Shown: positions 1 to 5,470 of the stretch, one piece after another | How positions within the stretch are numbered: position 1 is the stretch's first letter | How the letters are laid out: the number at the start of each line of letters is the position of its first letter | Assembly: GCA_025351205.1 (NCBI GenBank) | Contig: JANXWI010000227.1 | Span: forward strand, 1-6,328 | Source: Deinococcus sp. | Lineage (GTDB): Bacteria; Deinococcota; Deinococci; Deinococcales; Deinococcaceae | DNA length: 6,328 bases | Direction of reading: 5' to 3' | The notes under the pieces: model-generated | What the model saw: only the letters and a program-made list of their open reading frames with translations | Told to the model about the DNA's origin: nothing | The model's database searches: none | Made by a program: the position numbers and the translations under genes

Positions 1-1091
1 TCCAGCTCGGCCCCGAGGTCGAGACCCCTGCCGATGCTCAGCTCCAGCTGGGTTTTACTGCGGCTCAGGGTGACCAGCGCCTCGTCCAGCTTGCCCGCGT
101 CGGCGAGCTTCGCCACCTCCCGCTGCGCCCTGGCGGCCAGCAGCCCGGCCCGCACCCGCACCACCTCGGGGTGCTCGCCCGCCCCATCGCCCGTCCCGGC
201 CAGTGGCAGGTCGAAGGAGACGCGGTGTGTCTGGCGGTGGTCCCAGGCATCCGTCCAGGCCAGCCGCAGGCCCAGCGTCTGCCCCGCCGTGGCCTTAACC
301 CGCAGCAGTAGGTCGAGTGAACGCTCAGCCCGCAGCGGCGGCAACGCCAGGCGGCCTGTGGGCAGGGTGCGCAGGTCATTCAGCACGTCCACGGTCTCCA
401 CGCCGTCGATCCCCAGGCTGGCGAGGCGGCCCACGGTGCTTCGCAGGCTCTCCAGCTCCGCCTCAAAGATGCCCGGCAGCGCCTCGGGCGTTTCGGCGAA
501 ATGGTAGTTGCCGTCTCCCGATCCGGCGATGGATTCCAGGACCCGCTCGTCGTAGCGCATCCCGACGCCCACCGTGCTGGTGCTGACACTGCGGGACAGC
601 GCCAGCGCAACGTCAGCGGCGATGGACAGCGGCTGGGTCACGCCGACGTTGGCACGGCCATCGGTGAGCAGCAGCACCCTGGGCAGGTTGCCGGGAATGG
701 CGTCTCCCTGGAGCAGGGCCGATCCGAGCTGCCAGCCGCCATGCAGCGCCGTGCTGCCCCCGGCGTGCAGGCGGTCGAGCATCCGCTTTAGGCGTTCCAC
801 TGGGCCGATCTTCTGGAGCGGCATCACCACCTGCACGCCGCTGTTGAAGGTCACCACAGACAGCCGGTCCTCGGGACTCAGGGTCTGGTTGACCAGCACC
901 ACCGCCTCTTTGGCGAGCTGGAGGGGCAGACCCCGCATGCTGCCGCTGATGTCGATGACCACCGCTAGGTCGAGCGGCGGGCGCGGGGTCTGCACTTCTT
1001 CGGGGGCGGGGGTGATGCGGACCAGAAGGTCGGTGATCTCGGAGGTGGAGGACAGGGGGCGGGCCGGGGTGATTTCGATGTTGGGTTTCAT
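1..1091 (-). CDS. VWA domain-containing protein, C-terminus cut by window edge
   Basis: An unbroken minus-strand frame runs from ATG at 1091 to the left edge (363 whole codons, no stop). The VWA fold starts around residue 40. Its metal-ion-dependent adhesion site is complete: D47-x-S49-x-S51 in VVIDISGSM, T114 in GGSTALHGG, and D144 in LLLTDGRANVG. After about residue 215 comes a beta-rich part, then a charged helical segment near 325-345. No signal peptide or membrane segment is visible, so a cytoplasmic protein is likely. It resembles the VWA proteins annotated as Ca-activated chloride channel homologues (COG2304), usually somewhat over 400 residues, so perhaps 50 are missing. The role is probably metal-dependent protein binding; the partner is unknown. 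An in-frame stop (TAA) ten codons upstream bounds the start, but TTG and GTG codons lie between it and the ATG and no strong Shine-Dalgarno is seen, so the start could be up to eight codons earlier. Confidence 0.88.
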   Translation of the reverse strand, partial: MKPNIEITPARPLSSTSEITDLLVRITPAPEEVQTPRPPLDLAVVIDISGSMRGLPLQLAKEAVVLVNQTLSPEDRLSVVTFNSGVQVVMPLQKIGPVERLKRMLDRLHAGGSTALHGGWQLGSALLQGDAIPGNLPRVLLLTDGRANVGVTQPLSIAADVALALSRSVSTSTVGVGMRYDERVLESIAGSGDGNYHFAETPEALPGIFEAELESLRSTVGRLASLGIDGVETVDVLNDLRTLPTGRLALPPLRAERSLDLLLRVKATAGQTLGLRLAWTDAWDHRQTHRVSFDLPLAGTGDGAGEHPEVVRVRAGLLAARAQREVAKLADAGKLDEALVTLSRSKTQLELSIGRGLDLGAEL

Positions 1092-1348
1092 GACCACAGT
1101 GTCTGCTGGACCCAACAGTTAAGTTGAAAGAAAAGGGCAGGAAAATGGAGATTGACGGGTAGAAAAAAGACAACAAAAGGGAGCGTGGTTGCTCAACGGT
1201 AGTTTTGCGCCACAACCTGTTTTCTGCGCCCTGAGGGGCTTTCTCTGATGAAGGCGGAAGCAAAAACGACCGTAGCGGGTGGCCCTTCTGTAGAAAAGGG
1301 ACGGCCCCCGGTCAACGAGATCAACCGAAGCTGAACAGCGAGGTCGTC

Positions 1349-1366
1349 AAGGTCCACGTGGACCTT
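1349..1366. repeat. 18-bp perfect palindrome
   Basis: AAGGTCCACGTGGACCTT is its own reverse complement over all 18 bases. The half-site GTGGACC recurs at 1369-1375, and TGGACCA occurs twice in direct orientation at 1370-1376 and 1378-1384. Such a cluster of half-sites looks like a binding site for a dimeric DNA-binding protein, but no regulator or promoter beside it supports a specific one. Confidence 0.7.
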
Positions 1367-1511
1367 TCGTGGACCATTGGACCAGAATGCTCGGTGCAGA
1401 AAGCTCTTTTCACTGGACTACGGTGCAAACGGTGGCGAGGCTACCTATCAGTTTTGCGGCTTTACAGTGCCTGAAAACTATAGTAGTAAGTATAATCAGT
1501 CTACTAGTAAA

Positions 1512-1543
1512 GAGACGCACCCTATAAATAGAAGGTGCGTCTC
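1512..1543. repeat. Perfect 10-bp inverted repeat forming a strong hairpin
   Basis: GAGACGCACC at 1512-1521 and its exact complement GGTGCGTCTC at 1534-1543 enclose a 12-base loop that can pair further (CTAT with ATAG). On the minus strand the stem is followed by only three T residues and on the plus strand by ACAAGG, so it is not a good intrinsic terminator either way. On the minus strand it contains AGGGTGC, the exact complement of the acceptor strand of the nearby tRNA-Arg fragment. Confidence 0.6.
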
Positions 1544-1573
1544 ACAAGGATAATTTTCGGTTGGAAGTGCCCA

Positions 1574-1612
1574 TTAGAAGGCGGTTGCTCTATCCATCTG
1601 AGCTAAGGGTGC
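1574..1612 (-). pseudogene. 5' half of tRNA-Arg(UCU), truncated after the anticodon loop
   Basis: Read on the minus strand, 39 bases match a tRNA 5' half exactly: acceptor strand GCACCCT, TA, D-stem GCTC/GAGC around AGATGGATA, A26, anticodon stem ACCGC and loop CTTCTAA with anticodon UCU. The next bases should be GCGGT to close the stem but are TGGGC. No T-arm, no TTCGA-type loop and no CCA follow down to the VWA gene. The fragment lies 78 bases beyond the terminator of the tRNA-Pro/Gly operon and has no clear promoter. It is best read as a remnant left by recombination at the anticodon loop, a common attachment position for tyrosine integrases. A distant 3' half (intron) is less likely. Confidence 0.75.
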
Positions 1613-1689
1613 AGACCGTGTGGACTTCTGGAGGGTGCGCGCCGGGAACAGGCCGGGACAACGGTGGCAGAGCGGAGTAGCCCGTATCT

Positions 1690-1716
1690 AAAAAAACGGC
1701 CCCACAGTGAGGGCCG
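1690..1716 (-). terminator. Intrinsic terminator of the tRNA-Pro/tRNA-Gly operon
   Basis: On the minus strand CGGCCC pairs perfectly with GGGCCG around the eight-base loop TCACTGTG and is followed at once by a run of seven T residues. It starts only five bases past the CCA end of tRNA-Gly, so it ends that operon. Confidence 0.9.
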
Positions 1717-1721
1717 CCATG

Positions 1722-1795
<74 letters not shown>

Positions 1796-1820
1796 CCACA
1801 GCGTCTGTGTGGTCCAGCTC

Positions 1821-1897
<77 letters not shown>

Positions 1898-1954
1898 ACA
1901 CCCTCTGAAAACACTGTTCGTACCCGACGACGGGTTCTGCACACATGCCGAGAG

Positions 1955-1983
1955 AGTATAGCCAACTTGCGTGGCTGTGGCAA
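1955..1983 (-). promoter_or_regulatory. Sigma-70-type promoter of the tRNA operon
   Basis: On the minus strand TTGCCA (1983-1978) and TATACT (1960-1955) are separated by exactly 17 bases, five of six matches to consensus in each box. The predicted start is near 1948, about 50 bases before tRNA-Pro. A 13-bp direct repeat flanks it on both sides (1931-1943 and 1997-2009). Confidence 0.85.
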
Positions 1984-2000
1984 GCACTCAGATCACCGGG

Positions 2001-2027
2001 TTCTGCACATACGATTCTGCACATACG
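2001..2027. repeat. 14-bp direct repeat, two copies (TTCTGCACATACG)
   Basis: TTCTGCACATACG occurs at 2001-2013 and again at 2015-2027, a period of 14 bases. Its core TTCTGCACA occurs a third time at 1935-1943, beyond the tRNA promoter, where the shared stretch extends to CGGGTTCTGCACA. Confidence 0.75.
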
Positions 2028-2051
2028 GAGCCGCCCGATCAATTCATCACC

Positions 2052-2088
2052 CAGCCAGTACATCATCCAGCCAGTACATCATCCAGCC
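2052..2088. repeat. 16-bp tandem repeat, 2.3 copies
   Basis: The unit CAGCCAGTACATCATC is repeated exactly at 2052-2067 and 2068-2083, followed by CAGCC. It lies just past the 3' end of the deacetylase-like gene, whose stop is at 2111-2113. No intrinsic terminator with a T-tract is seen for that gene. Confidence 0.85.
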
Positions 2089-2110
2089 GCTGGGCCGCCC
2101 GATCGCCTGG

Positions 2111-3316
2111 TTACCGGGCCGCTGGGGCAGTGCGGGCATTCCGTTTCTGTGCGCCGTAGCGGGCCAGCAGCTCAGAGCGGCTCATCCAGATCACGGCGGG
2201 CAGCAGCTGCTGCGAGTCGGTATTTTTTGCGCCGTACAGCACCCGCAGCAGGTTGAAGAAGACGGCCATGACCCTGGCCTGCCGCGCGTCCGGCAGCGCC
2301 TGACTCCGAAAGCCCATCGGCCCCAGCACCCCGGCAAAGATGGTCAGGGCGTAAATCAGCTGCACGTCCCGGAACTCCGGGCGTTCTTCAAGTGCCTGGG
2401 CCACGTCGTGCAGCGAGTTCTGGACCCCGCGCAGCCCGGTCAGGGCGCTCAGCTCGGCCAGCGCCACCAGCCGCTTGCTGTAGATGTGCAGCTCGGCGGC
2501 GGGCGCGCCCTCCACGAACTGCGAGCCGTCTGGCAGGGTCAGCAGCGGGCCTGCGTAGGGGCGGCGTGAGATGCGGAACAGCCCCCTGGGCCGCTGGGTC
2601 AGGGCCACCGAGTGGTGGGCGCGGTCAAAGCGGGCGTCTATAAGGCGGCGGTACAGCCGCTGGAGCAGGCCCCGCAGCGTCTCGCTCCGCAGCCCCTTCA
2701 GCTCACCCACGGGAACTGGCTGATACCCGCGTTCCCACAGGCCTGCCAGCAGCCAGCGCACCTCCGCTGCGCTCAGGCCGTCCAGGTTCAGCACGCCGCC
2801 CGGTTCGGCCCCGTCCAGCAGCGCCTGTGGGGTGCCGGGTCGCCCGGTCCAGATGGCCCGCAGACCGGCCCTGCGGACGCGCGGCAGGGTCAGCGGGTGA
2901 TACCGGCTGGGCCGCGTCAGGGTCACGGCCTGCCCGCTCTGCCGCTCCAGCGCCTCCCGGTCCTGCCTCAGGCGGCGGCTGGAACCTGCCAGCAGTCCGA
3001 GCTGGTGTCCGGCGGCGCTCAGCGCGGCGAGCTGCCCTGAAAAGACACCGGACCGGTCACCGGGCGCGGCAGCTGCGCCGACCAGCAGGCTGATGGGCGT
3101 GCCTTCCAGCGCCCGCAGCAGGTCCGGGTCGATGGGGGCCGCATCTGTGCAGGCCGGAGCTGGCAGGCTGAGACTCAGCCCGATGGCCGTCTGTCCGCCC
3201 TGGCCCTCGCGCAGCACGCCGAACTGGGCGCGGCCATGCAGCAGCTGCGGCAGCCAGCGCCACACGGCAGCGAAGACGAACCCCAGCGCCGCAGCCAGCC
3301 CCAGTGTTTGCCGCAT
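2111..3316 (-). CDS. Membrane-anchored, catalytically degenerate polysaccharide deacetylase-like protein
   Basis: A 401-residue protein. Residues 5-23 are hydrophobic, followed by WLPQLLHGR: a signal anchor with the bulk probably outside the membrane. Residues 44-206 follow the NodB deacetylase layout: a strand (IGLSLSLP), a helix, AAGHQLGLLAG (102-111), TRPSRYHPLTLPRVRRAG (134-151), GVLNLDG (174-180) and GYQPVPVGEL (197-206). The usual TFDDG, H-x(3-4)-H zinc site, RPPxG and LHD motifs are replaced, so deacetylation is unlikely and a binding or structural role in the envelope is more probable. Residues 215-385 form a second domain that I compare, tentatively, with the YkoP-like domain found next to such deacetylases. 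The frame opens earlier at TTG 3430, but a TATAAT lies inside that extension, and ATG 3316 starts directly before the anchor; GTG 3346 is another option. The Shine-Dalgarno is weak. Confidence 0.85.
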   Translation of the reverse strand: MRQTLGLAAALGFVFAAVWRWLPQLLHGRAQFGVLREGQGGQTAIGLSLSLPAPACTDAAPIDPDLLRALEGTPISLLVGAAAAPGDRSGVFSGQLAALSAAGHQLGLLAGSSRRLRQDREALERQSGQAVTLTRPSRYHPLTLPRVRRAGLRAIWTGRPGTPQALLDGAEPGGVLNLDGLSAAEVRWLLAGLWERGYQPVPVGELKGLRSETLRGLLQRLYRRLIDARFDRAHHSVALTQRPRGLFRISRRPYAGPLLTLPDGSQFVEGAPAAELHIYSKRLVALAELSALTGLRGVQNSLHDVAQALEERPEFRDVQLIYALTIFAGVLGPMGFRSQALPDARQARVMAVFFNLLRVLYGAKNTDSQQLLPAVIWMSRSELLARYGAQKRNARTAPAAR

Positions 3317-3418
3317 GCCCGTTCGCGGCGCACTGCCCTGGAGCACAGCGTCTGCCCCGCGCCTGGGCTGAAGCGGTCTCTTCCGGACTGGTGGGTGTGG
3401 GCCTGACACGACCCAAAC

Positions 3419-3424
3419 ATTATA
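3419..3424 (-). promoter_or_regulatory. -10 box upstream of the deacetylase-like gene
   Basis: A perfect TATAAT on the minus strand predicts a start near 3412, about 95 bases ahead of ATG 3316. The -35 region is poor (ACTGGC at 17 bases). A short dyad, GGTCA-N10-TGACC at 3432-3451, overlaps where the -35 box would be and could bind an activator or repressor; that is inference. Confidence 0.5.
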
Positions 3425-3519
3425 GAGCAAGGGTCAGACAGGCCAGTGACCGTGAGCGGGCCGTCTCCAGCAGGACTCGCCTGAACCCGCCTTCTGTCCC
3501 CAGCCCGTTGGACGGCCAG

Positions 3520-3535
3520 ATGAGACGTGTCTCAT
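3520..3535. promoter_or_regulatory. Dyad ATGAGAC-GT-GTCTCAT, possible operator
   Basis: Seven-base arms pair perfectly across a two-base spacer. On the plus strand a weak TTGGAC (3508-3513) and CATGAT (3533-3538), 19 bases apart, bracket it, so it could be an operator in a poor promoter reading towards the GT4 gene. The promoter part is speculative. Confidence 0.4.
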
Positions 3536-3567
3536 GATCGCCTGCCACACTGGGCCAGGAACCGTCT

Positions 3568-3624
3568 TGCCCACCCAGAACCTTCTCGCCCACCGGGAAC
3601 CTTCTCACCTACCAGAAACGCTTA
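3568..3624. repeat. 19-bp degenerate tandem repeat, three copies
   Basis: TGCCCACCCAGAACCTTCT (3568-3586), CGCCCACCGGGAACCTTCT (3587-3605) and CACCTACCAGAAACGCTTA (3606-3624) are head to tail. Copies 1 and 2 differ at three positions; copy 3 is more diverged. Confidence 0.7.
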
Positions 3625-3856
3625 CCCAGTGGTGTGCCCTCCGAGTTCCCAACTGTTCGTCTGTTGCCTGTTACAGGCCTTCAGCTGCTCGCTCCATGTT
3701 TCCAATTCTTTTTTTTCTCCAGATGATGACCCCCCCTTCCCGTCTCTGTCTCCTTCCGCGAACACCTGCGGCGCGGTCTGCCTTGCGCCGCCCGTATGGC
3801 GACTGTCCCCCGGCTGCCGCCGTTGCGCTGGGCACCGGACCGGGCACTGGATCAGG

Positions 3857-3916
3857 TTGCACTGCACCAATTTGCACTGCACCGAGTTGCACTGCACCGA
3901 GTTGCACTGCGCCGGG
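3857..3916. repeat. 15-bp tandem repeat, four copies (TTGCACTGCACCGAG)
   Basis: Copies lie at 3857-3871, 3872-3886, 3887-3901 and 3902-3916. The middle two are identical, the first ends in AAT and the last has two changes. The next bases TTGC begin a fifth, broken copy. Confidence 0.9.
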
Positions 3917-4141
3917 TTGCGGGCCGGATTCCGCACCGGATTCTGTGCTGACCGCCCCCGACCTCGCCCGTCTGGCGGCGGAACCCTGTATTCTGGGAGT
4001 CAATGCTGACGTCGCCCCGTCGTTTCGTCCGGAAAGCTGCACGGCTCCTGCCCCGGCTGGCCGCACGGCCTGGCACGAACAGCGGTGGACCAAAATGAAG
4101 ACCGCAGAAACCGCTGGGCGCAGGGCCGCTCCGGGTCCGCG

Positions 4142-4171
4142 CCTGTATCGCCCGCCCCTGTATCGCCCGCC
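4142..4171. repeat. 15-bp tandem repeat, two exact copies (CCTGTATCGCCCGCC)
   Basis: The two copies at 4142-4156 and 4157-4171 are identical. They lie 36 to 65 bases ahead of the GT4 Shine-Dalgarno, so within its untranslated leader. Confidence 0.85.
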
Positions 4172-4206
4172 CCAGGCCAATTCCCTCCCAGGGCGCATGG
4201 CCGGTC

Positions 4207-4211
4207 AGGAG
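4207..4211 (+). promoter_or_regulatory. Shine-Dalgarno AGGAG that fixes the GT4 start
   Basis: AGGAG lies five bases before ATG 4217. The in-frame ATG at 4085 has no such site and would add 44 residues of repeat-derived, proline-rich sequence, so 4217 is preferred. Confidence 0.8.
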
Positions 4212-4216
4212 AACCC

Positions 4217-5470
4217 ATGAGAAGCCTCCGTATCGGCCTGCTGACCGACGTGTTTCTGCCCGACCAGAACGGCGTTTCGACCAGTGTGCTGCTGCTTCAG
4301 CGCGAGCTGCGCCGCCGGGGCCACCGGGCCGTGATCGTGGCCCCGCGTTTTCCCGACTACCTCGACCCCGAAACCCTGCACGGCGTGGTGCGGTTGCCCA
4401 GCATGGTGCATCCGGCCCTGCCCCGGCAGCGGCTGGCCTTCCCGACCCGGCGCAGGTTATCGGGGCAGTTCGACCTGATTCATACCCACACGCCCGGAGC
4501 CATCGGGTTCTGGGGCGCGCGGCTGGCAAAACGCTGGGACATTCCGCACGTCTCGACCTTTCATACCCACCTGGAACACTACGCCCACTACATTCCCGGC
4601 CTGAGCACCCTGGAAAAACACGCGGGCGTGCTGACCCGCATCGTGCGGCGCTTCTACAGCAAGGCCGACCTGATCGTGGCCCCCACCGAGGCCAGCCGCA
4701 ACATGCTGCCCACCTACGGCATCTATCGCCCCAGCGTGGTGCTGCCCACCGGCATCGACGAATCGCTGCTTCGGGAGGCCCCAGACGTGGTGTCGCCCTG
4801 GCCTGCGGGCACGCGCAGGCTGCTGAGCGTCGGGCGGCTGGGCTTCGAGAAGCGGCACGAACTGGTGTTGCAGGCGCTGGCCGAGATTCGGAAGTCTCAC
4901 GACGCGCATCTGGTGATCCTGGGCGAAGGGCCGCAGCTCGATTTCCTGCGCCACAAGGCGGTGGCCCTGGGTCTGGAGGGGCACGTCACCTTCTACGGCT
5001 CGGTACCGCTCTCGACCATCGGGGCGTATTACCGGCTGGCCGAACTGTTTCTGTTCGGCTCCGACACCGAGACGCAGGGGCTGGTGCTGGCAGAGGCCCA
5101 GACGATGGGCGTGCCGGTGGTGGCCGTGGGCGCGGAGGGCACGTTGGGCAGCGTCGAGGTGGGCGTGAGCGGGCAGCTGGTGGGCAAGGGCGACTGGCAG
5201 GGGCTGGCCGCCCACAGCGCCGCGCTGCTGTCTGGCCCGCAGGCCATGGAGGCCATGTCGCAGGGCGCACGCCAGTTTGCACGGCGCTTCAGCTCGTCGA
5301 AGATGGCCGAACAGATGCTCGACATCTATCTGCAATCCCTCTCGCAGCAGGGCTGGCGCTCGCCGGGCAACGAGTACGGCGGCCTGCTGACGGGTTCTTA
5401 CGACAAGGCAGCCAGCTACGACAAGGCTAGCGGTCAAAATATCCGGAAGTATGGCCTGCGAGGTTCCTGA
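4217..5470 (+). CDS. Glycosyltransferase family 4 (GT-B fold), diacylglycerol glucosyltransferase-like
   Basis: A 417-residue soluble GT4 retaining glycosyltransferase. The N-terminal acceptor domain opens with RIGLLTDVFLPDQNGVSTSV (5-24), including the glycine loop, followed by HTHTPGAIGFWG (89-100) and FHTHLEHY (115-122). The C-terminal nucleotide-sugar domain starts near SVGRLGFEKR (204-213, R207 and K212 for the diphosphate), then ILGEGP (234-239) and the E-x7-E motif, E285 to E293, in TETQGLVLAEA. This pattern is typical of enzymes that transfer a sugar to a lipid such as 1,2-diacylglycerol at the inner face of the membrane, but phosphatidylinositol or other acceptors cannot be excluded. 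Length fits the family except for a tail after about residue 380 that ends in the duplicated SYDKA(A/S). The gene diverges from the deacetylase-like gene and its last 44 bases overlap the convergent GT2 gene. Confidence 0.93.
   Translation: MRSLRIGLLTDVFLPDQNGVSTSVLLLQRELRRRGHRAVIVAPRFPDYLDPETLHGVVRLPSMVHPALPRQRLAFPTRRRLSGQFDLIHTHTPGAIGFWGARLAKRWDIPHVSTFHTHLEHYAHYIPGLSTLEKHAGVLTRIVRRFYSKADLIVAPTEASRNMLPTYGIYRPSVVLPTGIDESLLREAPDVVSPWPAGTRRLLSVGRLGFEKRHELVLQALAEIRKSHDAHLVILGEGPQLDFLRHKAVALGLEGHVTFYGSVPLSTIGAYYRLAELFLFGSDTETQGLVLAEAQTMGVPVVAVGAEGTLGSVEVGVSGQLVGKGDWQGLAAHSAALLSGPQAMEAMSQGARQFARRFSSSKMAEQMLDIYLQSLSQQGWRSPGNEYGGLLTGSYDKAASYDKASGQNIRKYGLRGS
5399..5427. repeat. 18-bp-period duplication inside the GT4 3' end
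   Basis: TACGACAAGGC occurs at 5399-5409 and 5417-5427, a period of 18 bases, giving the peptide repeat SYDKAA-SYDKAS. The second copy ends at the stop codon of the opposing GT2 gene. Confidence 0.75.

Larger units (their letters stand above)
1092..1573. other. AT-rich intergenic island between VWA gene and tRNA-Arg fragment
   Basis: No gene of normal length is found here. Base composition falls from about two thirds G+C in the flanking genes to about 39% over 1441-1560, which is unlike the rest of the window. A 16-bp imperfect dyad (1103-1118, CTGCTGG-AC-CCAACAG) sits just upstream of the VWA start. A 28-codon frame starts at ATG 1248, nine bases after GAGGGG, and ends at 1334; the same frame is then open from 1335 to 1553. 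These could be remains of a broken gene. The stretch also carries an 18-bp palindrome and a hairpin, listed separately. The VWA promoter must lie here, but I could not pick a convincing -35/-10 pair. Confidence 0.6.
3431..4216. other. Long divergent non-coding region upstream of the GT4 gene
   Basis: This 786-base stretch separates the divergent deacetylase-like and GT4 genes. It holds a dyad (3520-3535), three sets of short tandem repeats (3568-3624, 3857-3916, 4142-4171), a small hairpin GCCTG-TTA-CAGGC (3666-3678), an eight-T run (3709-3716) and a pyrimidine-rich plus strand over about 3560-3850. A plus-strand frame at 3534-4220 is open but looks like translated repeats, not a protein. I could not find a convincing promoter for the GT4 gene in it. 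Confidence 0.6.

Noticed and set aside
1187..1217. tRNA-like piece (GCTCAACGGTAG resembling a D-arm)
   Set aside because: No acceptor stem, anticodon arm or T-arm can be built around it on either strand.
613..1263. 216-codon minus-strand frame antisense-shifted within the VWA gene
   Set aside because: Out of frame with the VWA product, whose metal-site motifs are complete; the peptide is arginine-, proline- and alanine-rich shadow sequence.
1092..1573. Group I intron interrupting tRNA-Arg at the anticodon loop
   Set aside because: No 3' exon with a T-arm and matching acceptor is present on the minus strand down to the VWA gene, and no internal guide sequence pairing with CCTTCT was found near the break.
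3666..3716. Hairpin GCCTG-TTA-CAGGC followed by a run of eight T residues as a terminator
   Set aside because: About 30 bases separate the short stem from the T-run, so it does not form an intrinsic terminator.
3857..3916. CRISPR-like array
   Set aside because: The copies are contiguous 15-mers without spacers, and there is no cas gene.
4085..4216. 44-residue N-terminal extension of GT4 from ATG 4085
   Set aside because: No ribosome site there, the peptide covers the 15-bp repeat, and a good AGGAG precedes ATG 4217 where family homology begins.
3534..4220. Open plus-strand frame of 228 codons ending in ATGA overlap with GT4
   Set aside because: No Shine-Dalgarno, peptide built from translated tandem repeats and homopolymer runs, no domain or recognisable motif; the overlap with the GT4 start looks accidental.
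4457..5437. 326-codon minus-strand frame opposite GT4
   Set aside because: Antisense shadow of a well supported GT4 gene; histidine- and glutamine-rich with no motif.
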